Assembly: GCA_964036045.1 (NCBI GenBank)
Contig: OZ038382.1
Location: 41,494,090-41,558,089, forward strand
From: Eutreptiella sp. 'Long Island Sound 2002'
Lineage: Eukaryota; Euglenozoa; Euglenophyceae; Eutreptiales; Eutreptiaceae
Direction of reading: 5' to 3'
Length of the DNA: 64,000 nt
A program made the position numbers and the translations under genes. Below the pieces are notes generated by a model. That model did not search any database. It was given only the letters and a program-made list of their open reading frames with translations, and was not told where the DNA came from. Positions 15,200-28,439 of the stretch are shown one piece after another (the stretch's first letter is position 1; each line of letters starts with the position of its first letter).

Positions 15200-16900
15200 G
15201 TATCACCACACTTCATTATGAAAGCACCTGGCTCTCACACCAAGCCATACCATACCATGCCAAGCCAAGCCAGCCATGCCTTGGCTTGACGAGACGAGGC
15301 GAGCGAGCGCGCGCGCGCGGGGGTGGCGGGGGGTGCAATGGCAGTGTGGGCTCTGTGGTGGCAGTGGACCAGAGCGAAAACTTCAACGGGTAGGGCGAAA
15401 GGTGCCACTTTACGAAAGCACGCGTACAGCCTAGCCAACCACCACGCAGCAACCTGAAAATCCAATAAATGTGGCGTACCACAATGAAACATTTTTGCTA
15501 AAATGAATATGGAACATGCCCCTTCTAAATTTTCTTCTAATGCCTTCCCGGAACGCTGAAGGGGGAGCTGCAATAACTTGACAGAAAGTCCCGAATTCAA
15601 TTTTGAGATATTGTGTCGGCAAGTATCACCACACTTCATTATGAAAGCACCTGGCTCTCACACCAAGCCATACCATACCATGCCAAGCCAAGCCAGCCAT
15701 GCCTTGGCTTGACGAGACGAGGCGAGCGAGCGCGCGCGCGCGGGGGTGGCGGGGGGTGCAATGGCAGTGTGGGTGTGTGGTGGCAGTGGACCAGAGCGAA
15801 AACTTCAACGGGTAGGGCGAAAGGTGCCACTTTACGAAAGCACGCGTACAGCCTAGCCAACCACCACGCAGCAACCTGAAAATCCAATAAATGTGGCGTA
15901 CCAAAATGAAACTTTTTTGCAAAAATATGGAACATGCCCCTTCTAAATTTTCTTCTAATGCCTTCCCGGAACGCTGAAGGGGGAGCTGCAATAACTTGAC
16001 AGAAAGTCCCAAATTCAATTTTGAGATATTGTGTCGGCAAGTATCACCACACTTCATTATGAAAGCACCTGGCTCTCACACCAAGCCATACCATACCATG
16101 CCAAGCCAAGCCAGCCATGCCTTGGCTTGACGAGACGAGGCGAGCGAGCGCGCGCGCGCGGGGGTGGCGGGGGGTGCAATGGCAGTGTGGGCTCTGTGGT
16201 GGCAGTGGACCAGAGCGAAAACTTCAACGGGTAGGGCGAAAGGTGCCACTTTACGAAAGCACGCGTACAGCCTAGCCAACCACCACGCAGCAACCTGAAA
16301 ATCCAATAAATGTGGCGTACCACAATGAAGCTTTTTTGCAAAAATATGGAACATGCCCCTTCTAAATTTTCTTCTAATGCCTTCCCGGAACGCTGAAGGG
16401 GGAGCTGCAATAACTTGACAGAAAGTCCCGAATTCAATTTTGAGATATTGTGTCGGCAAGTATCACCACACTTCATTATGAAAGCACCTGGCTCTCACAC
16501 CAAGCCATACCATACCATGCCAAGCCAAGCCAGCCATGCCTTGGCTTGACGAGACGAGGCGAGCGAGCGCGCGCGCGGGGGGGGGTGGCGGGGGGTGCAA
16601 TGGCAGTGTGGGTGTGTGGTGGCAGTGGACCAGAGCGAAAACTTCAACGGGTAGGGCGAAAGGTGCCACTGTACGAAAGCACGCGTACAGCCTAGCCAAC
16701 CACCACGCAGCAACCTGAAAATCCAATAAATGTGGCGTACCAGAATGAAACTTTTTTGCAAAAATATGGAACATGCCCCTTCTAAATTTTCTTCTAATGC
16801 CTTCCCGGAACGCTGAAGGGGGAGCTGCAATAACTTGACAGAAAGTCCCGAATTCAATTTTGAGATATTGTGTCGGCAAGTATCACCACACTTCATTATG
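15200..16900. repeat. Higher-order repeat: satellite dimer duplication (about 841 bp)
   Basis: A GTGGGCTCTG variant occurs at 15346 and 16187, and a CCACAATGAA variant follows each about 130 bp later. Two linked private variants shared about 841 bp apart indicate a two-unit duplication. Edges are approximate. Confidence 0.7.
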
Positions 16901-19900
16901 AAAGCACCTGGCTCTCACACCAAGCCATACCATACCATGCCAAGGCAAGCCAGCCATGCCTTGGCTTGACGAGACGAGGCAGGCGAGCGCGCGCGCGCGG
17001 GGGTGGCGGGGGGTGCAATGGCAGTGTGGGTGTGTGGTGGCAGTGGACCAGAGCGAAAACTTCAACGGGTAGGGCGAAAGGTGCCACTTTACGAAAGCAC
17101 GCGTACAGCCTAGCCAACCACCACGCAGCAACCTGAAAATCCAATAAATGTGGCGTACCAAAATGAAACTTTTTTGCAAAAATATGGAACATGCCCCTTC
17201 TAAATTTTCTTCTAATGCCTTCCCGGAACGCTGAAGGGGGAGCTGCAATAACTTGACAGAAAGTCCCGAATTCAATTTTGAGATATTGTGTCGGCAAGTA
17301 TCACCACACTTCATTATGAAAGCACCTGGCTCTCACACCAAGCCATACCATACCATGCCAAGCCAAGCCAGCCATGCCTTGGCTTGACGAGACGAGGCGA
17401 GCGAGCGCGCGCGCGCGGGGGTGGCGGGGGGTGCAATGGCAGTGTGGGTGTGTGGTGGCAGTGGACCAGAGCGAAAACTTCAACGGGTAGGGCGAAAGGT
17501 GCCACTTTACGAAAGCACGCGTACAGCCTAGCCAACCACCACGCAGCAACCTGAAAATCCAATAAATGTGGCGTACCAAAATGAAACTTTTTTGCAAAAA
17601 TATGGAACATGCCCCTTCTAAATTTTCTTCTAATGCCTTCCCGGAACGCTGAAGGGGGAGCTGCAATAACTTGACAGAAAGTCCCGAATTCAATTATGAG
17701 ATATTGTGTCGGCAAGTATCACCACACTTCATTATGAAAGCACCTGGCTCTCACACCAAGCCATACCATACCATGCCAAGCCAAGCGAGGCATGCCTTGG
17801 CTTGACGAGACGAGGCGAGCGAGCACGTGCGCGCGGGGGTGGCGGGGGGTGCAATGGCAGTGTGGGTGTGTGGTGGCAGTGGACCAGAGCGAAAACTTCA
17901 ACGGGTAGGGCGAAAGGTGCCACTTTACGAAAGCACGCGTACAGCCTAGCCAACCACCACGCAGCAACCTGAAAATCCAATAAATGTGGCGTACCAAAAT
18001 GAAACTTTTTTGCAAAAATATGGAACATGCCCCTTCTAAATTTTCTTCTAATGCCTTCCCGGAACGCTGAAGGGGGAGCTGCAATAACTTGACAGAAAGT
18101 CCCGAATTCAATTTTGAGATATTGTGTCGGCAAGTATCACCACACTTCATTATGAAAGCACCTGGCTCTCACACCAAGCCATACCATACCATGCCAAGCC
18201 AAGCTAGCCATGCCTTGGCTTGACGAGACGAGGCGAGCGAGCGCGCGCGCGCGGGGGTGGCGGGGGGTGCAATGGCAGTGTGGGTGTGTGGTGGCAGTGG
18301 ACCAGAGCGAAAACTTCAACGGGTAGGGCGAAAGGTGCCACTTTACGAAAGCACGCGTACAGCCTAGCCAACCACCACGCAGCAACCTGAAAATCCAATA
18401 AATGTGGCGTACCAAAATGAAACTTTTTTGCAAAAATATGGAACATGCCCCTTCTAAATTTTCTTCTAATGCCTTCCCTGAACGCTGAAGGGGGAGCTGC
18501 AATAACTTGACAGAAAGTCCCGAATTCAATTTTGAGATATTGTGTCGGCAAGTATCACCACACTTCATTATGAAAGCACCTGGCTCTCACACCAGACCAT
18601 ACCATACCATGCCAAGCCAAGCCAGCCATGCCTTGGCTTGACGAGACGAGGCGAGCGAGCGCGCGCGCGCGGGGGTGGCGGGGGGTGCAATGGCAGTGTG
18701 GGTGTGTGGTGGCAGTGGACCAGAGCGAAAACTTCAACGGGTAGGGCGAAAGGTGCCACTTTACGAAAGCACACGTACAGCCTAGCCAACCACCACGCAG
18801 CAACCTGAAAATCCAATAAATGTGGCGTACCAAAATGAAACTTTTTTGCAAAAATATGGAACATGCCCCTTCTAAATTTTCTTCTAATGCCTTCCCGGAA
18901 CGCTGAAGGGGGAGCTGCAATAAGTTGACAGAATGTCCCGAATTCAATTTTGAGATATTGTGTCGGCAAGTATCACCGCACTTCATTATGAAAGCACCTG
19001 GCTCTCACACCAAGCCATACCATACCATGCCAAGCCAAGCCAGCCATGCCTTGGCTTGACGAGACGAGGCGAGCGAGCGCGCGCGCGCGGGGGTGGCGGG
19101 GGGTGCAATGGCAGTGTGGGTGTGTGGTGGCAGTGGACCAGAGCGAAAACTTCAACGGGTAGGGCGAAAGGTGCCACTTTACGAAAGCACGCGTACAGCC
19201 TAGCCAACCACCACGCAGCAACCTGAAAATCCAATAAATGTGGCGTACCAAAATGAAACTTTTTTGCAAAAATATGGAACATGCCCCTTCTAAATTTTCT
19301 TCTAATGCCTTCCCTGAACGCTGAAGGGGGAGCTGCAATAACTTGACAGAAAGTCCCGAATTCAATTTTGAGATATTGTGTCGGCAAGTATCACCACACT
19401 TCATTATGAAAGCACCTGGCTCTCACACCAAGCCATACCATACCATGCCAAGCCAAGCCAGCCATGCCTTGGCTTGACGAGACGAGGCGAGCGAGCGCGC
19501 GCGCGCGGGGGTGGCGGGGGGTGCAATGGCAGTGTGGGTGTGTGGTGGCAGTGGACCAGAGCGAAAACTTCAACGGGTAGGGCGAAAGGTGCCACTTTAC
19601 GAAAGCACGCGTACAGCCTAGCCAACCACCACGCAGCAACCTGAAAATCCAATAAATGTGGCGTACCAAAATGAAACTTTTTTGCAAAAATATGGAACAT
19701 GCCCCTTCTAAATTTTCTTCTAATGCCTTCCCGGAACGCTGAAGGGGGAGCTGCAATAAGTTGACAGAATGTCCCGAATTCAATTTTGAGATATTGTGTC
19801 GGCAAGTATCACCGCACTTCATTATGAAAGCACCTGGCTCTCACACCAAGCCATACCATACCATGCCAAGCCAAGCCAGCCATGCCTTGGCTTGACGAGA

Positions 19901-22491
19901 CGAGGCGAGCGAGCGCGCGCGCGCGGGGGTGGCGGGGGGTGCAATGGCAGTGTGGGTGTGTGGTGGCAGTGGACCAGAGCGAAAACTTCAACAGGTAGGG
20001 CGAAAGGTGCCACTTTACGAAAGCACGCGTACAGCCTAGCCAACCACCACGCAGCAACCTGAAAATCCAATAAATGTGGCGTACCAAAATGAAACTTTTT
20101 TGCAAAAATATGGAACATTCCCCTTCTAAATTTTCTTCTAATGCCTCCCCGGAACGCTGAAGGGGGAGCTGCAATAACTTGACAGAAAGTCCCGAATTCA
20201 ATTTTGAGATATTGTGTCGGCAAGTATCACCACACTTCATTATGAAAGCACCTGGCTCTCACACCAAGCCATACCATACCATGCCAAGCCAAGCCAGCCA
20301 TGCCTTGGCTTGACGAGACGAGGCGAGCGAGCGCGCGCGCGCGGGGGTGGCGGGGGGTGCAATGGCAGTGTGGGTGTGTGGTGGCAGTGGACCAGAGCGA
20401 AAACTTCAACGGGTAGGGCGAAAGGTGCCACTTTACGAAAGCACGCGTACAGCCTAGCCAACCACCACGCAGCAACCTGAAAATCCAATAAATGTGGCGT
20501 ACCAAAATGAAACTTTTTTGCAAAAATATGGAACATGCCCCTTCTAAATTTTCTTCTAATGCCTTCCCGGAACGCTGAAGGGGGAGCTGCAATAACTTGA
20601 CAGAAAGTCCCGAATTCAATTTTGAGATATTGTGTCGGCAAGTATCACCACACTTCATTATGAAAGCACCTGGCTCTCACACCAAGCCATACCATACCAT
20701 GCCAAGCCAAGCTAGCCATGCCTTGGCTTGACGAGACGAGGCGAGCGAGCGCGCGCGCGCGGGGGTGGCGGGGGGTGCAATGGCAGTGTGGGTGTGTGGT
20801 GGCAGTGGAACAGAGCGAAAACTTCAACGGGTAGGGCGAAAGGTGCCACTTTACGAAAGCACGCGTACAGCCTAGCCAACCACCACGCAGCAACCTTAAA
20901 ATCCAATAAATGTGGCGTACCAAAATGAAACTTTTTTGCAAAAATATGGAACATGCCCCTTCTAAATTTTCTTCTAATGCCTTCCCGGAACGCTGAAGGG
21001 GGAGCTGCAATAACTTGACAGAAAGTCCCGAATTCAATTTTGAGATATTGTGTCGGCAAGTATCACCACACTTCATTATGAAAGCACCCGGCTCTCACAC
21101 CAAGCCATACCATACCATGCCAAGCCAAGCCAGCCATGCCTTGGCTTGACGAGACGAGGCGAGCGAGCGCGCGCGCGGGGGGGTGGCGGGGGGTGCAACG
21201 GCAGTGTGGGTGTGTGGTGGCAGTGGACCAGAGCGAAAACTTGAACGGGTAGGGCGAAAGGTGCCACTTTACGAAAGCACGCGTACAGCCTAGCCAACCA
21301 CCACGCAGCAACCTGAAAATCCAATAAATGTGGCGTACCAAAATGAAACTTTTTTGCAAAAATATGGAACATGCCCCTTCTAAATTTTCTTCTAATGCCT
21401 TCCCGGAACGCTGAAGGGGGAGCTGCAATAAGTTGACAGAAAGTCCCGAATTCAATTTTGAGATATTGTGTCGGCAAGTATCACCACACTTCATTATGAA
21501 AGCACCTGGCTCTCACACCAAGCCATACCATACCATGCCAAGCCAAGCCAGCCATGCCTTGGCTTGACGAGACGAGGCGAGCGAGCGCGCGCGCGCGGGG
21601 GTGGCGGGGGGTGCAATGGCAGTGTGGGTGTGTGGTGGCAGTGGACCAGAGCGAAAACTTCAACGGGTAGGGCGAAAGGTGCCACTTTACGAAAGCACGC
21701 GTACAGCCTAGCCAACCACCACGCAGCAACCTGAAAATCCAATAAATGTGGCGTACCAAAATGAAACTTTTTTGCAAAAATATGGAACATGCCCCTTCTA
21801 AATTTTCTTCTAATGCCTTCCCGGAACGCTGAAGGGGGAGCTGCAATAAGTTGACAGAATGTCCCGAATTCAATTTTGAGATATTGTGTCGGCAAGTATC
21901 ACCGCACTTCATTATGAAAGCACCTGGCTCTCACACCAAGCCATACCATACCATGCCAAGCCAAGCCAGCCATGCCTTGGCTTGACGAGACGAGGCGAGC
22001 GAGCGCGCGCGCGCGGGGGTGGCGGGGGGTGCAATGGCAGTGTGGGTGTGTGGTGGCAGTGGACCAGAGCGAAAACTTCAACGGGTAGGGCGAAAGGTGC
22101 CACTTTACGAAAGCACGCGTACAGCCTAGCCAACCACCACGCAGCAACCTGAAAATCCAATAAATGTGGCGTACCAAAATGAAACTTTTTTGCAAAAATA
22201 TGGAACATGCCCCTTCTAAATTTTCTTCTAATGCCTTCCCGGAACGCTGAAGGGGGAGCTGCAATAACTTGACAGAAAGTCCCGAATTCAATTTTGAGAT
22301 ATTGTGTCGGCAAGTATCACCACACTTCATTATGAAAGCACCTGGCTCTCACACCAAGCCATACCATACCATGCCAAGCCAAGCCAGCCATGCCTTGGCT
22401 TGACGAGACGAGGCGAGCGAGCGCGCGCGCGCGGGGGTGGCGGGGGGTGCAATGGCAGTGTGGGTGTGTGGTGGCAGTGGACCAGAGCGAA

Positions 22492-25400
22492 AAATTCAAC
22501 GGGTAGGGCGAAAGGTGCCACTTTACGAAAGCACGCGTACAGCCTAGCCAACCACCACGCAGCAACCTGAAAATCCAATAAATGTGGCGTACCAAAATGA
22601 AACTTTTTTGCAAAAATATGGAACATGCCCCTTCTAAATTTTCTTCTAATGCCTTCCCGGAACGCTGAAGGGGGAGCTGCAATAACTTGACAGAAAGTCC
22701 CGAATTCAATTTTGAGATATTGTGTCGGCAAGTATCACCACACTTCATTATGAAAGCACCTGGCTCTCACACCAAGCCATACCATACCATGCCAAGCCAA
22801 GCTAGCCATGCCTTGGCTTGACGAGACGAGGCGAGCGAGCGCGCGCGCGCGGGGGTGGCGGGGGGTGCAATGGCAGTGTGGGTGTGTGGTGGCAGTGGAC
22901 CAGAGCGAAAACTTCAACGGGTAGGGCGAAAGGTGCCACTTTACGAGAGCACGCGTACAGCCTAGCCAACCACCACGCAGCAACCTTAAAATCCAATAAA
23001 TGTGGCGTACCAAAATGAAACTTTTTTGCAAAAATATGGAACATGCCCCTTCTAAATTTTCTTCTAATGCCTTCCCGGAACGCTGAAGGGGGAGCTGCAA
23101 TAACTTGACAGAAAGTCCCGAATTCAATTTTGAGATATTGTGTCGGCAAGTATCACCACACTTCATTATGAAAGCACCCGGCTCTCACACCAAGCCATAC
23201 CATACCATGCCAAGCCAAGCCAGCCATGCCTTGGCTTGACGAGACGAGGCGGGCGAGCGCGCGCGCGGGGGGGTGGCGGGGGGTGCAACGGCAGTGGGGG
23301 TGTGTGGTGGCAGTGGACCAGAGCGAAAACTTCAACGGGTAGGGCGAAAGGTGCCACTCTACGAAAGCACGCGTACAGCCTAGCCAACCACCACGCAGCA
23401 ACCTGAAAATCCAATAAATGTGGCGTACCAAAATGAAACTTTTTTGCAAAAATATGGAACATGCCCCTTCTAAATTTTCTTCTAATGCCTTCCCGGAACG
23501 CTGAAGGGGGAGCTGCAATAAGTTGACAGAAAGTCCCGAAATCAATTTTGAGATATTGTGTCGGCAAGTATCACCACACTTCATTATGAAAGCACCTGGC
23601 TCTCACACCAAGCCATACCATACCATGCCAAGCCAAGCCAGCCATGCCTTGGCTTGACGAGACGAGGCGAGCGAGCGCGCGCGCGCGGGGGTGGCGGGGG
23701 GTGCAATGGCAGTGTGGGTGTGTGGTGGCAGTGGACCAGAGCGAAAACTTCAACGGGTAGGGCGAAAGGTGCCACTTTACGAAAGCACGCGTACAGCCTA
23801 GCCAACCACCACGCAGCAACCTTAAAATCCAATAAATGTGGCGTACCAAAATGAAACTTTTTTGCAAAAATATGGAACATGCCCCTTCTAAATTTTCTTC
23901 TAATGCCTTCCCGGAACGCTGAAGGGGGAGCTGCAATAACTTGACAGAAAGTCCCGAATTCAATTTTGAGATATTGTGTCGGCAAGTATCACCACAATTC
24001 ATTATGAAAGCACCCGGCTCTCACACCAAGCCATACCATACCATGCCAAGCCAAGCCAGCCATGCCTTGGCTTGACGAGACGAGGCGAGCGAGCGCGCGC
24101 GCGGGGGTGGCGGGGGGTGCAATGGCAGTGTGGGTGTGTGGTGGCAGTGGACCAGAGCGAAAAATTCAACGGGTAGGGCGAAAGGTGCCACTTTACGAAA
24201 GCACGCGTACAGCCTAGCCAACCACCACGCAGCAACCTGAAAATCCAATAAATGTGGCGTACCAAAATGAAACTTTTTTGCAAAAATATGGAACATGCCC
24301 CTTCTAAATTTTCTTCTAATGCCTTCCCGGAACGCTGAAGGGGGAGCTGCAATAACTTGACAGAAAGTCCCGAATTCAATTTTGAGATATTGTGTCGGCA
24401 AGTATCACCACACTTCATTATGAAAGCACCTGGCTCTCACACCAAGCCATACCATACCATGCCAAGCCAAGCTAGCCATGCCTTGGCTTGACGAGACGAG
24501 GCGAGCGAGCGCGCGCGCGCGGGGGTGGCGGGGGGTGCAATGGCAGTGTGGGTGTGTGGTGGCAGTGGACCAGAGCGAAAACTTCAACGGGTAGGGCGAA
24601 AGGTGCCACTTTACGAGAGCACGCGTACAGCCTAGCCAACCACCACGCAGCAACCTTAAAATCCAATAAATGTGGCGTACCAAAATGAAACTTTTTTGCA
24701 AAAATATGGAACATGCCCCTTCTAAATTTTCTTCTAATGCCTTCCCGGAACGCTGAAGGGGGAGCTGCAATAACTTGACAGAAAGTCCCGAATTCAATTT
24801 TGAGATATTGTGTCGGCAAGTATCACCACACTTCATTATGAAAGCACCCGGCTCTCACACCAAGCCATACCATACCATGCCAAGCCAAGCCAGCCATGCC
24901 TTGGCTTGACGAGACGAGGCGGGCGAGCGCGCGCGCGGGGGGGTGGCGGGGGGTGCAACGGCAGTGGGGGTGTGTGGTGGCAGTGGACCAGAGCGAAAAC
25001 TTCAACGGGTAGGGCGAAAGGTGCCACTTTACGAAAGCACGCGTACAGCCTAGCCAACCACCACGCAGCAACCTGAAAATCCAATAAATGTGGCGTACCA
25101 AAATGAAACTTTTTTGCAAAAATATGGAACATGCCCCTTCTAAATTTTCTTCTAATGCCTTCCCGGAACGCTGAAGGGGGAGCTGCAATAAGTTGACAGA
25201 AAGTCCCGAAATCAATTTTGAGATATTGTGTCGGCAAGTATCACCACACTTCATTATGAAAGCACCTGGCTCTCACACCAAGCCATACCATACCATGCCA
25301 AGCCAAGCCAGCCATGCCTTGGCTTGACGAGACGAGGCGAGCGAGCGCGCGCGCGCGGGGGTGGCGGGGGGTGCAATGGCAGTGTGGGTGTGTGGTGGCA

Positions 25401-26140
25401 GTGGACCAGAGCGAAAACTTCAACGGGTAGGGCGAAAGGTGCCACTTTACGAAAGCACGCGTACAGCCTAGCCAACCACCACGCAGCAACCTTAAAATCC
25501 AATAAATGTGGCGTACCAAAATGAAACTTTTTTGCAAAAATATGGAACATGCCCCTTCTAAATTTTCTTCTAATGCCTTCCCGGAACGCTGAAGGGGGAG
25601 CTGCAATAACTTGACAGAAAGTCCCGAATTCAATTTTGAGATATTGTGTCGGCAAGTATCACCACAATTCATTATGAAAGCACCCGGCTCTCACACCAAG
25701 CCATACCATACCATGCCAAGCCAAGCCAGCCATGCCTTGGCTTGACGAGACGAGGCGAGCGAGCGCGCGCGCGGGGGTGGCGGGGGGTGCAATGGCAGTG
25801 TGGGTGTGTGGTGGCAGTGGACCAGAGCGAAAACTCCAACGGGTAGGGCGAAAGGTGCCACTTTACGAAAGCACGCGTACAGCCTAGCCAACCACCACGC
25901 AGCAACCTGAAAATCCAATAAATGTGGCGTACCAAAATGAAACTTTTTTGCAAAAATATGGAACATGCCCCTTCTAAATTTTCTTCTAATGCCTTCCCGG
26001 AACGCTGAAGGGGGAGCTGCAATAAGTTGAAAGAAAGTCCCGAATTCAATTTTGAGATATTGTGTCGGCAAGTATCACCACACTTCATTATGAAAGCACC
26101 TGGCTCTCACACCAAGCCTTACCATACCATGCCAAGCCAA
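22492..26140. repeat. Higher-order repeat: four satellite units duplicated in tandem (period 1670 bp)
   Basis: Linked variants recur at exactly 1670 bp: AAAATTCAAC at 22491 and 24161, GCTAGCCATG at 22801 and 24471, TTACGAGAGC at 22941 and 24611, GGGCGAGCGC at 23251 and 24921, and CACAATTCATT near 23995 and 25665. The copies differ at only a few sites (for example CTCTACG near 23350 against CTTTACG near 25020), so this is one of the youngest exchanges in the array. Related units occur earlier, from about 20645. Confidence 0.9.
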
Positions 26141-28439
26141 GCCAGCCATGCCTTGGCTTGACGAGACGAGGCGAGCGAGCGCGCGCCCGCGGGGGTGGCG
26201 GGGGGTGCAATGGCAGTGTGGGTGTGTGGTGGCAGTGGACCAGAGCAAAAACTTCAACGGGTAGGGCGAAAGGTGCCACTTTACGAAAGCACGCGTACAG
26301 CCTAGCCAACCAACACGCAGCAACTTGAAAATCCAATAAATGTGGCGTACCAAAATGAAACTTTTTTGCAAAAATATGGAACATGCCCCTTCTAAATTTT
26401 CTTCTAATGCCTTCCCAGAACGCTGAAGGGGGAGCTGCAATAACTTGACAGAAAGTCCCGAATTCAATTTTGAGATATTGTGTCGGCAAGTATCACCACA
26501 CTTCATTATGAAAGCACCTGGCTCCCACACCAAGCCATACCATACCATGCCAAGCCAAGCCAGCCATGCCTTGGCTTGACGAGACGAGGCGAGCGAGCGC
26601 GCGCGCGCGGGGGTGGCGGGGGATCTAATGGCAGTGTGGGTGTGTGGTGGCAGTGGACCAGAGCGAAAACTTCAACAGGTAGGGCGAAAGGTGCCACTTT
26701 ACGAAAGCACGCGTACAGCCTAGCCAACCACCACGCAGCAACCTGAAAATCCAATAAATGTGGCGTACCAAAATGAAACTTTTTTGCAAAAATATGGAAC
26801 ATGCCCCTTCTAAATTTTCTTCTAATGCCTTCCCGGAACGCTGAAGGGGGAGCTGCAATAACTTGACAGAAAGTCCCGAATTCAATTTTGAGATATTGTG
26901 TCGGCAAGTATCACCACACTTCATTATGAAAGCACCTGGCTCTCACACCAAGCCATACCATACCATGCCAAGCCAAGCCAGCCATGCCTTGGCTTGACGA
27001 GACGAGGCGAGCGAGCGCGCGCGCGGGGGGGTGGCGGGGGGTGCAATGGCAGTGTGGGTGTGTGGTGGCAGTGGACCAGAGCGAAAACTTCAACGGGTAG
27101 GGCGAAAGGTGCCACTTTACGAAAGCACGCGTACAGCCTAGCCAACCACCACGCAGCAACCTGAAAATCCAATAAATGTGGCGTACCAAAATGAAACTTT
27201 TTTGCAAAAATATGGAACATGCCCCTTCTAAATTTTCTTCTAATGCCTTCCCGGAACGCTGAAGGGGGAGCTGCAATAACTTGACAGAAAGTCCCGAATT
27301 CAATTTTGAGATATTGTGTCGGCAAGTATCACCACACTTCATTATGAAAGCACCTGGCTCTCACACCAAGCCATACCATACCATGCCAAGCCAAGCCAGC
27401 CATGCCTTGGCTTGACGAGACGAGGCGAGCAAGCGCGCGCCCGCGGGGGTGGCGGGGGGTGCAATGGCAGTGTGGGTGTGTGGTGGCAGTGGACCAGAGC
27501 GAAAACTTCAACAGGTAGGGCGAAAGGTGCCACTTTACGAAAGCACGCGTACAGCCTAGCCAACCACCACGCAGCAACCTGAAAATCCAATAAATGTGGC
27601 GTACCAAAATGAAACTTTTTTGCAAAAATATGGAACATGCCCCTTCTAAATTTTCTTCTAATGCCTTCCCGGAACGCTGAAGGGGGAGCTGCAATAACTT
27701 GACAGAAAGTCCCGAATTCAATTTTGAGATATTGTGTCGGCAAGTATCACCACACTTCATTATGAAAGCACCTGGCTCTCACAACAAGCCATACCATACC
27801 ATGCCAAGCCAAGCCAGCCATGCCTTGGCTTGACGAGACGAGGCGAGCGAGCGCGCGCGCGCGGGGGTGGCGGGGGGTGCAATGGCAGTGTGGGTGTGTG
27901 GTGGCAGTGGACCAGAGCGAAAACTTCAACGGGTAGGGCGAAAGGTGCCACTTTACGAAAGCACGCGTACAGCCTAGCCAACCACCACGCAGCAACCTGA
28001 AAATCCAATAAATGTGGCGTACCAAAATGAAACTTTTTTGCAAAAATACGGAACATTCCCCTTCTAAATTTTCTTCTAATGCCTTCCCGGAACCCTGAAG
28101 GGGGAGCTGCAATAACTTGACAGAAAGTCCCGAATTCAATTTTGAGATATTGTGTCGGCAAGTATCACCACACTTCATTATGAAAGCACCTGGCTCTCAC
28201 ATCAAGCCATACCATACCATGCCAAGCCAAGCCAGCCATGCCTTGGCTTGACGAGACGAGGCGAGCGAGCGCGCGCGCGCGGGGGTGGCGGTGGGTGCAA
28301 TGGCAGTGTGGGTGTGTGGTGGCAGTGGACCAGAGCGAAAACTTCAACGGGTAGGGCCAAAGGTGCCACTTTACGAAAGCACGCGTACAGCCTAGCCAAC
28401 CACCACGCAGCAACCTGAAAATCCAATAAATGTGGCGTA

